Below, piece by piece: positions 7,891 through 14,844 of a stretch of 64,000 bases of DNA. The number at the start of each line of letters is the position of its first letter. Within the stretch, counting starts at the first letter, position 1. The position numbers were made by a program, and so were the translations under genes. The notes under the pieces are model-generated. The model did not search any database. It saw only the letters and a program-made list of their open reading frames with translations, and was not told where the DNA came from. Source of the DNA: Ralstonia insidiosa (GTDB taxonomy: Bacteria > Pseudomonadota > Gammaproteobacteria > Burkholderiales > Burkholderiaceae); NCBI RefSeq assembly GCF_008801405.1, contig NZ_VZPV01000002.1, positions 372,001 to 436,000 of the forward strand, read 5' to 3'.

Positions 7891-9282
7891 ATGAGCATGA
7901 CCCGGCTTGGCGAAGGCCAGGATTTCCACGTCTTCGCCAATCTCTATCGCGAGCTGTATCCCGATGATGTGCTGACCCTGCACAACGGTGTTTCCGCCGA
8001 TCAGGATGTCACCGCCGTCATCGACCAGCTTGCTGCGCGCAACCGCCACCCCATGCTGGTCTGCGAGCAGGTCAGCGGCCTGCAGGTGCCGCTGGTCACC
8101 AACGTCTTTGCCTCGCGCACCCGGTTGGCACGGTTGTTCGACGTGCAGCCGCATCAACTGCACGACGCCTTCCAGGCGCGTGCCAATGCCCCCATCGCAC
8201 CGCGTGTCGTTTCACACGGCCCCATCACCGACGAGGTGATCGAGGGCGATGCGGTGGACGTTGCGCTGCTGCCGATGATCAAGCACTTCGAGAGCGACCG
8301 CGCGCCCTACGTCACCAACGCCATCATCGTGGCCGAAGATCCGGTGACGGGCGTGGCGAACATGAGCTATCACCGCTCGATGCGCCACGCGCGCAACGCA
8401 CTGGCCACCAGCCTGCACTCGCGCGGGCATCTGTGGCGCATGCTGCAGACCGCGCGCGAGCGCGGCGACGTGCTGCGCGTGGCGATGGTGGTGGGTGCGC
8501 ACCCGCTGTTCATGCTGGCCGCCGCTGCGCGCCTGCCCTTCGGCGCCGACGAGCGTGCCGTGGCTGGTGGCCTGCTTGGCGCGCCGCTCGATATCGTGCG
8601 CACGCCGCGCTACGGCATTGGCGTGCCGGCGGCAGCCGAGTTCGTGCTAGAAGGCACCATCGACCCGGCTGCCTATGCGGAAGAAGGCCCATTCGGCGAG
8701 TTCACCGGCTACTCATCCGACCGCTCCACCAACAACGTGCTGCGCATCGATGCACTGATGCGCCGGCGCGATGCGTGGCTAGTCGACGTGGTGGGCGGTC
8801 AGTACGCGGAGCACCTCACCTTGGCCCGCCTGCCGCGCGAAGCCGAGATGAGCGAGAAGCTCAAGGCGCGCTTCCCGTCGGTCACAGCGCTGCACTACCC
8901 GAACTCCGGCACGCACTTCCACTGCTACGTGGCGCTCAACCCGACACGCGACGGTGAGGCACGTCAGATCATGCTGGCCCTGCTCGGCTGGGACCCGTAC
9001 CTCAAGACCGTGATTGCCGTGGATTCGGATATCGATCTGCAGCAGGACGAACAGGTGCTGTGGGCTATGGCCACGCATTTCCAGCCGCATCAGGATCTGT
9101 TCATGATCGATGGCCTGCCGGGCAGCCCGCTTGATCCGTCGTCGTCGGTGCACGGCACGACATCGCGCATGGGCATCGATGCCACGCGCGGTGCCAGCTT
9201 CGAGGGCATCCGCGCGCGCCTCGATCCGGCCGTCATTGCACGCGCCAGCGACATCCTCCGCCAGGCAGGAGTGCAATCATGA
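7891..9282 (+). CDS. UbiD-family prenylated-FMN-dependent decarboxylase
   Basis: A 463-residue UbiD-family protein, of normal family length. These enzymes use prenylated FMN to remove or add CO2 on aromatic, heteroaromatic or acrylic acids. The catalytic residues can be placed: Arg162 in A-N-M-S-Y-H-R-S-M, and Glu265 and Glu270 in E-G-P-F-G-E-F-T-G-Y, matching the R-E-E triad of the family. The start at 7891 is followed by a typical N-terminus, and the gene overlaps the UbiX-like gene by four bases, pairing enzyme with cofactor maker. The genes around it indicate a catabolic role, not ubiquinone synthesis. Substrate unknown. Confidence 0.9.
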   Translation: MSMTRLGEGQDFHVFANLYRELYPDDVLTLHNGVSADQDVTAVIDQLAARNRHPMLVCEQVSGLQVPLVTNVFASRTRLARLFDVQPHQLHDAFQARANAPIAPRVVSHGPITDEVIEGDAVDVALLPMIKHFESDRAPYVTNAIIVAEDPVTGVANMSYHRSMRHARNALATSLHSRGHLWRMLQTARERGDVLRVAMVVGAHPLFMLAAAARLPFGADERAVAGGLLGAPLDIVRTPRYGIGVPAAAEFVLEGTIDPAAYAEEGPFGEFTGYSSDRSTNNVLRIDALMRRRDAWLVDVVGGQYAEHLTLARLPREAEMSEKLKARFPSVTALHYPNSGTHFHCYVALNPTRDGEARQIMLALLGWDPYLKTVIAVDSDIDLQQDEQVLWAMATHFQPHQDLFMIDGLPGSPLDPSSSVHGTTSRMGIDATRGASFEGIRARLDPAVIARASDILRQAGVQS

Positions 9283-9926
9283 ACGCGCGCAACCTTCAGC
9301 ACCTCCGCCCCGCGCCCCCGCGCATGGTGGTCGGCATCAGCGGCGCGTCGGGCTTTATCTACGGCGTGCGTCTGCTGGAACTGCTGCGGGCGCTGGAGGT
9401 GGAGACGCACCTCGTCGTCACACGGTCCGCCCTGCTGACGATGACGCACGAAACGCCGTACAAGCTGGCCGACGTGATCGACCTCGCTTCGCATTACCAC
9501 CGGGCAGACGACATGGCCGCCGGCATCGCCAGCGGATCGTTTCGCGCGCTCGGGATGATCGTGGCGCCGTGCTCGATGAAATCGCTGGCGGAGATCGCCA
9601 CCGGTGTCTCGTCGACGCTGCTGACACGCGCGGCGGACGTCACGCTCAAGGAGCGCCGCCCGCTGGTCCTGATGGCGCGCGAGACGCCATTCACGCTGGC
9701 ACACCTGCGCAACATGCAGGCCGTCACGGAGATGGGCGCCATCGTCGCCCCGCCCGTGCCGGCCTTCTATGCAAGACCCAATACGTTGGACGACATGATC
9801 GACCACACCCTCGGCCGCGTACTCGACCTCTTCGGGCTCGATGCCGGCACCGCCCTGCGCTGGGGCGAACACGCCTTACCAACCTTAGTCCGTACCCCAC
9901 CCACGATTGACAAGGAGTCCGTATGA
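9279..9926 (+). CDS. UbiX-like flavin prenyltransferase
   Basis: A 215-residue flavoprotein that makes prenylated FMN from reduced FMN and a dimethylallyl phosphate, the cofactor needed by the adjacent decarboxylase. Visible signatures are V-V-G-I-S-G-A-S-G-F-I-Y-G at the FMN-binding N-terminus, M-I-V-A-P-C-S-M-K-S-L-A-E-I-A in the middle, and L-V-L-M-A-R-E-T-P-F. The start overlaps the upstream stop as ATGA, and its own stop overlaps the next start in the same way. A dedicated copy inside a catabolic operon is common for UbiD systems; the housekeeping ubiX would lie elsewhere. Confidence 0.9.
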   Translation: MNARNLQHLRPAPPRMVVGISGASGFIYGVRLLELLRALEVETHLVVTRSALLTMTHETPYKLADVIDLASHYHRADDMAAGIASGSFRALGMIVAPCSMKSLAEIATGVSSTLLTRAADVTLKERRPLVLMARETPFTLAHLRNMQAVTEMGAIVAPPVPAFYARPNTLDDMIDHTLGRVLDLFGLDAGTALRWGEHALPTLVRTPPTIDKESV

Positions 9927-11029
9927 CCACCCATGCCCACCCGAACGCCGTGCTTCCCGGCCCGAACACCAAGATCCCGGTCACCATCCTGACCGGCTTC
10001 CTGGGCGCCGGCAAAACCACGCTGCTCAACTACATCCTGCGCGAAAACCACGGCCGCAAGATTGCCGTGATCGAAAACGAATTCGGCGAGGTCGGGATCG
10101 ACGGTGGCCTGGTGATGGCCTCGGAGAACGAGGAGATTTACGAGATGGTCAACGGCTGCGTGTGCTGCACGGCCGAAGTGCGCGAAGACCTCGTACGCAT
10201 CGTGCGCCAGCTCGTCGCGCGGCCTGAGCGGCTGGACCACATCCTGGTGGAAACTAGCGGCCTGGCCGATCCGTATCCGGTGGCGCAGTCGTTCTTCATC
10301 GACGACCCGATCGCCGAGCACGTGGAGTTGGACGCCATCGTCACCATGGTTGATGCCAAGCACATCGGCGCGCATCTGGACGACCTGCAACTGGATGGCG
10401 TCGACAACCAGGCCGTCGACCAGATCGTCTGCGCAGACCGCATCGTCATCAACAAGGTGGACCTGGTCGACGCCGAAGCCGTCAACGCGCTGCGCGGTCG
10501 CGTGCGCGGACTGAACGCCACGGCCGACATCGTCACCTCCAGCTATGCCGAGATCGACCTGAACAAGATCATCGGTGTAGGCGCGTTCGAAGCCACGCAG
10601 AAGCTGCTGGAGATCGGCGCCGAGCATGGCGAGCATCACGATCATGACCACCATGATCACGACGAACATGCCCACGACCATGAGCACGTTCACGCTGATG
10701 CACACGATCACGAGCCCGACCACCAGCACGATCCGAGTGTCAGCTCGGTGGGCTTTGACGTGCCGGCCGACGTGGACCTCGCCCGCTTCCATACCTGGAT
10801 CGAAGCCCTGCGCAACGAGCAGGCGGAAACGCTGTACCGCATGAAGGGCATCCTGGCCGTGCAGGGCCAGGCGCAGCGTTACGTGCTGCAGGGTGTGCAC
10901 AGCCTCATCGATTTTCGCGCAACGCAGCCCTGGGGCAGCGAAGCGCGCAGCAGCAAGATCGTCTTCATCGGCCGCGACCTTGATCGCGCGGCCCTGCAGG
11001 ACGGTTTCAACGCGTGTCTGGCGGCGTGA
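9923..11029 (+). CDS. COG0523 (CobW/YeiR-type) GTPase with His-rich metal-binding segment
   Basis: A 368-residue G3E GTPase. The P-loop G-F-L-G-A-G-K-T-T occupies residues 25-33, the family metal motif G-C-V-C-C lies at 78-82, then E-T-S-G-L-A-D-P and the base-specificity motif N-K-V-D. A segment at about residues 235-270 is packed with His and Asp (repeats such as H-D-H-D-H-H-D-H), as in members that carry zinc, nickel or cobalt. COG0523 proteins load metals into enzymes. Its four-base overlap with the UbiX gene puts it firmly in this operon, so the metal-dependent amidohydrolases or the COG0402 deaminase are plausible clients. That link is inference. Confidence 0.88.
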   Translation: MTTHAHPNAVLPGPNTKIPVTILTGFLGAGKTTLLNYILRENHGRKIAVIENEFGEVGIDGGLVMASENEEIYEMVNGCVCCTAEVREDLVRIVRQLVARPERLDHILVETSGLADPYPVAQSFFIDDPIAEHVELDAIVTMVDAKHIGAHLDDLQLDGVDNQAVDQIVCADRIVINKVDLVDAEAVNALRGRVRGLNATADIVTSSYAEIDLNKIIGVGAFEATQKLLEIGAEHGEHHDHDHHDHDEHAHDHEHVHADAHDHEPDHQHDPSVSSVGFDVPADVDLARFHTWIEALRNEQAETLYRMKGILAVQGQAQRYVLQGVHSLIDFRATQPWGSEARSSKIVFIGRDLDRAALQDGFNACLAA

Positions 11030-11108
11030 GCATGCCATGACATGACATCCCCCTGACCCGCGGGCAGCCCCTGGCATGCCCCGGGCATGACAACGATAGG
11101 AGACAACC

Positions 11109-12452
11109 ATGACAACAGCCGTACACCCGGTCGACCAGATTCTGTCGACCCGACAGATGTTGACGCTGGGCTTGCAGCATATGGCGGTGTCGTACATCGG
11201 CGCCATCGCGGTGCCGCTGATCATTGCATCGGCACTCAAGATGTCGCAGGCGGACACCATTGTCCTCATCAGCACCACGTTGTTCTGCTCGGGGATCGCC
11301 ACGCTGTTACAGACCATCGGGTTCTGGAAGTTCGGTGTACGGTTGCCGATCCTGCAGGGGGTCGCGTTCAGCAGCGTGGGGCCGGTGATTGCCATCGGCA
11401 CCAACCCTGCCGTAGGTTTCGCGGGCGTGTGCGGTGCGGTCATTACGGCCGGTCTGTTTACGCTGCTCGCCGCACCGCTGGTGGGGCGGCTGCGGCGATT
11501 TTTTCCACCGGTGGTCACGGGCTGTATCGTGACCGTCATCGGCCTGCAGCTCTTTCCGGTCGCCTATGACTGGGTGGGCGGCGGGCGCAACGCCGCCAAC
11601 TTCGGTGCCCCGCTGTACCTGATGGTGGCGGTGGTCGTGGTGCTCACCATCCTCCTCATCAACCGCTTTGGCACGCCGCTGCTGCGCAACCTCGCGGTGC
11701 TGATTGGCATGATCGTCGGCACGTTGCTTGGCTGCGCGCTGGGCATGGGCGACTTCCACGGCGTGGCAGACGCCCCGTGGGCCACGCTGCCGGTGCCGTT
11801 TCACTTCGGGATGCCTGTCTTTGCCCTGGTGCCGGCGCTGACCATGATCGTGGTGATGATCGTGCAGATGGTGGAATCGATGGGCCTGTTCCTGGCCATC
11901 GGCGACATCGTCGAGAAGCCCATCGCGGAAGAAGAAGCCATCAACGGCCTGCGCGCCAACGGCCTGGCCAGTGCCATTGCCGGCATGTTCGCGGCCTTCC
12001 CGTTCATCGCGTTCATGGAGAACGTCGGGCTGGTGGTGCTCACCGGCGTACGCAGCCGCTGGGTGGTGGCCGTGAGCGGCGTGCTGATGTGCCTGGTGGC
12101 GCTGGTGCCCAAGGCGGGTGCTGTGATTGCCGCCACGCCGCCGGCCGCGCTGGGCGGCGCCGGTATCGCCATGTTCGGTGTGGTGGCCGCTGCGGGCATC
12201 CAGACGCTGGCCCGCGTGGACTACGAAGAGAACCGCTACAACGTGCTGATCGTGGGCTTCACGATTGCAGCCGCGCTGATCCCGGTGCTCGCCCCGGCGC
12301 TGTTCAAGCAGATGCCCGACTGGGCGCAGCCGTTCCTGCACAGCGGCGTGGTCATCGCCTGCCTGGTGTCGGTGGCACTGAACCTGCTGCTCAACGGTAC
12401 CGAAGAAGCGCACGTGCCATCCAACATCGTGCGTACGGCTGGCCGTGCCTGA
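11109..12452 (+). CDS. NCS2 (nucleobase:cation symporter-2) permease, uracil/xanthine type
   Basis: A 447-residue polytopic membrane protein of the NAT/NCS2 family, which imports uracil, xanthine, urate and similar ring compounds with protons. It opens with L-G-L-Q-H-M-A-V-S-Y-I-G-A-I-A-V-P-L, typical of the first transmembrane segment. The NAT signature is E304-N-V-G-L-V-V-L-T-G: Glu at the first position as in uracil carriers, Gly at the last as in xanthine/urate carriers. This mixed form leaves the substrate open. AGGAGA just before the ATG at 11109 is a good ribosome-binding site. It lies 79 bp after the GTPase and directly before the deaminase, so it probably imports the starting compound. 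Confidence 0.9.
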   Translation: MTTAVHPVDQILSTRQMLTLGLQHMAVSYIGAIAVPLIIASALKMSQADTIVLISTTLFCSGIATLLQTIGFWKFGVRLPILQGVAFSSVGPVIAIGTNPAVGFAGVCGAVITAGLFTLLAAPLVGRLRRFFPPVVTGCIVTVIGLQLFPVAYDWVGGGRNAANFGAPLYLMVAVVVVLTILLINRFGTPLLRNLAVLIGMIVGTLLGCALGMGDFHGVADAPWATLPVPFHFGMPVFALVPALTMIVVMIVQMVESMGLFLAIGDIVEKPIAEEEAINGLRANGLASAIAGMFAAFPFIAFMENVGLVVLTGVRSRWVVAVSGVLMCLVALVPKAGAVIAATPPAALGGAGIAMFGVVAAAGIQTLARVDYEENRYNVLIVGFTIAAALIPVLAPALFKQMPDWAQPFLHSGVVIACLVSVALNLLLNGTEEAHVPSNIVRTAGRA

Positions 12453-12471
12453 CTTTCCACTGGACACCTCC

Positions 12472-13860
12472 ATGCACAACACGCCTCAAGACATCCTGAT
12501 CCGCCGCCCCATAGCCGTTATGACCGGCCTGCGTGGCGACGCGGCGCGCGCGGGAGCCGTCGACATCCGCATCGTCGGCGGCCGCATCGCCGAGATGGCC
12601 CCCGACCTCACGCCCCGCCCCGGCGAGCGCGTGATCGACGCCAGCGATTGCCTGGTCTACCCCGGCTGGATCAACACGCACCACCACCTGTTCCAGAACC
12701 TGCTCAAGGCCGTGCCGGAAGGCATGAACCAGGACCTGCAAGGGTGGCTGGCCAGCGTGCCGTATCCGCGCCTGCCGCTGTTCACACCAGAGCTGATGCG
12801 CACGGCTGCGCGCCTGGGCATGGCAGAGCTGCTGCTGTCGGGGGCCACCACCTGTGCCGACCATCACTACCTCTATCACGCCGGTGGCGGCACCGAGTCG
12901 GGTGACATGCTGTTCGACGTGGCTGACGAGTTCGGCATGCGCTTCGTGCTGTGCCGCGGTGGTGCGGTTGAATCGGCCAACAGCCACCCGGGTTTCTCGA
13001 AGACGGCGCTGCAACCCGAGACGTTCGACCAGATGGTGGCCGACATCGAGCGGCTCAAAAATCGCTATCACGACGACGCGCCTGACGCGATGCGCCGTGT
13101 GGTGGTCGCACCGACCACGCCCACCTTCTCGCTGCCGCCCGCGCTGCTGGTAGAGATGGCACACGTGGCACGCGCCATGAACCTGCGCATGCACACGCAC
13201 TTGTCTGAGACCGACAACTACGTGCGCTTCTGCCGCGAGAAATACAACTGCCTGCCGGTGGAGTTCGTGGCTGAACACGAGTGGCTGGGGCCGGACGTCT
13301 GGTTTGCGCACATGGTGCACATGCAGCCGGCGGAGATCCGCATGCTCGCGCAAACCGGCACCGGCGTCGCGCACTGCCCGGTCAGCAACAGCCGGCTGGG
13401 CAGCGGCATCGCACCGGTGCCGCAAATGGCCGCGGCCGGCGTGCCGGTGTCGCTGGGGGTGGACGGTGTAGCGTCGAACGAATCGGGCAGCATGACCGGC
13501 GAGGTCAACACTGCGTGGCTGATCCACCGCGCCGCACAGGGCGCCAGCGCCACCACCGCCGAAGAGGTGATCCACTGGGCCACGGCCGGCGGTGCGCGCG
13601 TGCTGGGTCTGGGCGAAGTCGGCACGCTGCAGGTCGGGCAAGCCGCCGATCTGGTGCTCTACGACATCAACCACCCGCGCTTCTACGGCTTCCACGACCC
13701 GGCGATCGCACCCGTGGCGGCCGGCGAGCCCATCACCGTGCGCACCAGCATCATTGGTGGGCGTGTGGTGGTGGATGAAGGTGTGGTGTGCGGGCTGGAT
13801 GTGGCGAGCATCCGCGCGCAGGCCAGCCAGGGCGTGGCTGACCTGATGGCATGCGCTTGA
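12472..13860 (+). CDS. COG0402 amidohydrolase / aminohydrolase (8-oxoguanine deaminase-like)
   Basis: A 462-residue amidohydrolase of the cytosine-deaminase/AtzB/8-oxoguanine-deaminase group. Metal and catalytic landmarks: N-T-H-H-H-L at residues 68-73, H-T-H-L-S-E-T near residue 243, W-F-A-H-M-V-H, H-C-P-V-S-N-S-R-L, and G-V-D-G-V-A-S-N-E with the final Asp. Such enzymes hydrolyse an exocyclic amino group or halide from purines, pterins or triazines. Substrate cannot be read from sequence; 8-oxoguanine, isoxanthopterin or a related aminated ring fits the permease next door. A GTG at 12445 would extend it nine codons into the permease gene; I prefer the ATG. Last gene of the operon. Confidence 0.82.
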   Translation: MHNTPQDILIRRPIAVMTGLRGDAARAGAVDIRIVGGRIAEMAPDLTPRPGERVIDASDCLVYPGWINTHHHLFQNLLKAVPEGMNQDLQGWLASVPYPRLPLFTPELMRTAARLGMAELLLSGATTCADHHYLYHAGGGTESGDMLFDVADEFGMRFVLCRGGAVESANSHPGFSKTALQPETFDQMVADIERLKNRYHDDAPDAMRRVVVAPTTPTFSLPPALLVEMAHVARAMNLRMHTHLSETDNYVRFCREKYNCLPVEFVAEHEWLGPDVWFAHMVHMQPAEIRMLAQTGTGVAHCPVSNSRLGSGIAPVPQMAAAGVPVSLGVDGVASNESGSMTGEVNTAWLIHRAAQGASATTAEEVIHWATAGGARVLGLGEVGTLQVGQAADLVLYDINHPRFYGFHDPAIAPVAAGEPITVRTSIIGGRVVVDEGVVCGLDVASIRAQASQGVADLMACA

Positions 13861-13864
13861 CGGA

Positions 13865-14028
13865 TCAGGTGTCGAGCCGCAGCGCCATGTGTTCTTCGTC
13901 GTAGAAGCGCTCTCCGACACGCATGGCGCGGCGCTCGACGCCGAAGGTTTCGAAACCCGCGTTGCGATATAGCTGTTGCGCACGCGGGTTTTCGGCGCTT
14001 ACTTAAGCCGAATGGCGATGTCGCTCAT
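13865..14028 (-). pseudogene. GNAT acetyltransferase remnant with internal deletion
   Basis: Reading on minus from 13999 to the stop at 13865 gives 44 codons matching the end of a GNAT acetyltransferase: N-P-R-A-Q-Q-L-Y-R-N-A-G-F, the family's final acetyl-CoA contact, then E-H-M-A-L-R-L-D. No start codon precedes it in frame. An ATG at 14028, overlapping the stop of the flavin-reductase gene as ATGA, begins M-S-D-I-A-I-R-L and hits TAA after nine codons in a different frame. The simplest reading is a coupled acetyltransferase gene whose middle was deleted, leaving both ends and a frameshift. Confidence 0.7.
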
Positions 14029-14606
14029 GGCTGCTTGGCTTCCACGTTGAATGCATCGCCCGTTTCAAAGAAGGCACCACCTGCGAGGTAGTGCACGGTC
14101 TTGCTGCCGGCATCTGTGAAGTGCCAGCGGCCATTGCTGAACAGCGCAGGGTCCGCCCACGCAGCTGTGACTTCGGCAATGAAAAGGTCGTAGCGCTTTT
14201 CGTTGTGCGGCTCGGGAATGACGCGGCATTCGAGCCACGCTGCGCAACCGGCCACCAGCGGCACGTCGATGGTGCGGGCGGGCGTGGTGGCGATGCCTAA
14301 CGCATCGAACTTGTCGCCATCGCGGCCGGTGAGCGTGCCAACGGTCAGTGTGGTTTCGGCAATTGCACGGGTGGGGATATTGAGGGCGAACACGCCGGAG
14401 GCTTCGATCAACTCGCGCGTAAGAGTGCGGCTGTCGACTACCAGCAGCACCTTAGGTGGGTCGAAGTCGAGTGGCATGGCCCAAGCGGCGGCCATCACGT
14501 TGCGTACGCCGTTGTGGGCGCTCGTGACCAGTGTGGTCGGGCCGTGGTTCAGGAGGCGATAGGACTTTGCCAGCTCTACCGGAGCTAGCTTGATGGGATC
14601 GGACAT
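14025..14606 (-). CDS. Flavin-reductase-like FMN-binding domain protein
   Basis: A 193-residue protein of the split-barrel flavin reductase family. Features are the N-terminal P-T-T-L-V-T-S-A-H-N-G-V-R-N-V-M-A-A-A-W-A-M-P-L-D-F-D-P-P (FMN-binding strand and loop) and F-A-L-N-I-P-T near residue 75. Members reduce FMN for a partner oxygenase or act as small flavoproteins of unknown role; no oxygenase lies next door. The gene stands alone except for the acetyltransferase remnant that once followed it with an ATGA overlap. Confidence 0.75.
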   Translation of the reverse strand: MSDPIKLAPVELAKSYRLLNHGPTTLVTSAHNGVRNVMAAAWAMPLDFDPPKVLLVVDSRTLTRELIEASGVFALNIPTRAIAETTLTVGTLTGRDGDKFDALGIATTPARTIDVPLVAGCAAWLECRVIPEPHNEKRYDLFIAEVTAAWADPALFSNGRWHFTDAGSKTVHYLAGGAFFETGDAFNVEAKQP

Positions 14607-14704
14607 GATGGCTAGGTGAGGCTGGGGGAGGCGTCATCATAGGCCAACGGTATTGAATGTGTTGGTGGCAGCGGTGCCCTTCTTTTGGTTTTTTGGGGTG
14701 TTGG

Positions 14705-14803
14705 TGCATCCCTTGTTTCATCCCCTGCCGGGGCTGACTCACTTTCTTTGTCTTGCCAAAGAAAAGTGAGTCGGTCCCGGCAGGGAACGAAAGGGGGGAT
14801 GGA
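14705..14803. repeat. Long imperfect intergenic palindrome
   Basis: The arms CCCTGCCGGG and CCCGGCAGGG flank an inner inverted repeat, CTCACTTTCTTTG against CAAAGAAAAGTGAG, around a short TCTTGC loop. Outer flanks GCATCCCTTGTTTC and GAAAGGGGGGATGG continue the symmetry. The whole unit is about 99 nt. It lies between two genes whose 3' and 5' ends it does not enter. Its form is like short dispersed palindromic elements of Burkholderiales genomes (remembered, not searched); it could also act as a strong RNA hairpin. Confidence 0.55.
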
Positions 14804-14805
14804 CC

Positions 14806-14838
14806 ACAAAAAAAACCCGGCGATCACTCAACCGGGGT
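14806..14838 (-). terminator. Rho-independent terminator of the cyanophycin synthetase operon
   Basis: On minus, AACCCCGG, an 11-nt loop, then CCGGGTT running into eight T. It begins a few bases after the stop codon of the second cyanophycin synthetase gene. Confidence 0.8.
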
Positions 14839-14844
14839 TCTAAT

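Noticed and set aside
10629..10740. Tandem DNA repeat or CRISPR-like array
   Set aside because: The repeated CAC/GAT codons encode the His/Asp metal-binding segment of the GTPase; no spacer structure.
9767..11539. Minus-strand open frame of 590 codons opposite the GTPase and permease start
   Set aside because: Its Val/Met-rich patch is simply the reverse complement of the His-rich repeat in the GTPase gene.
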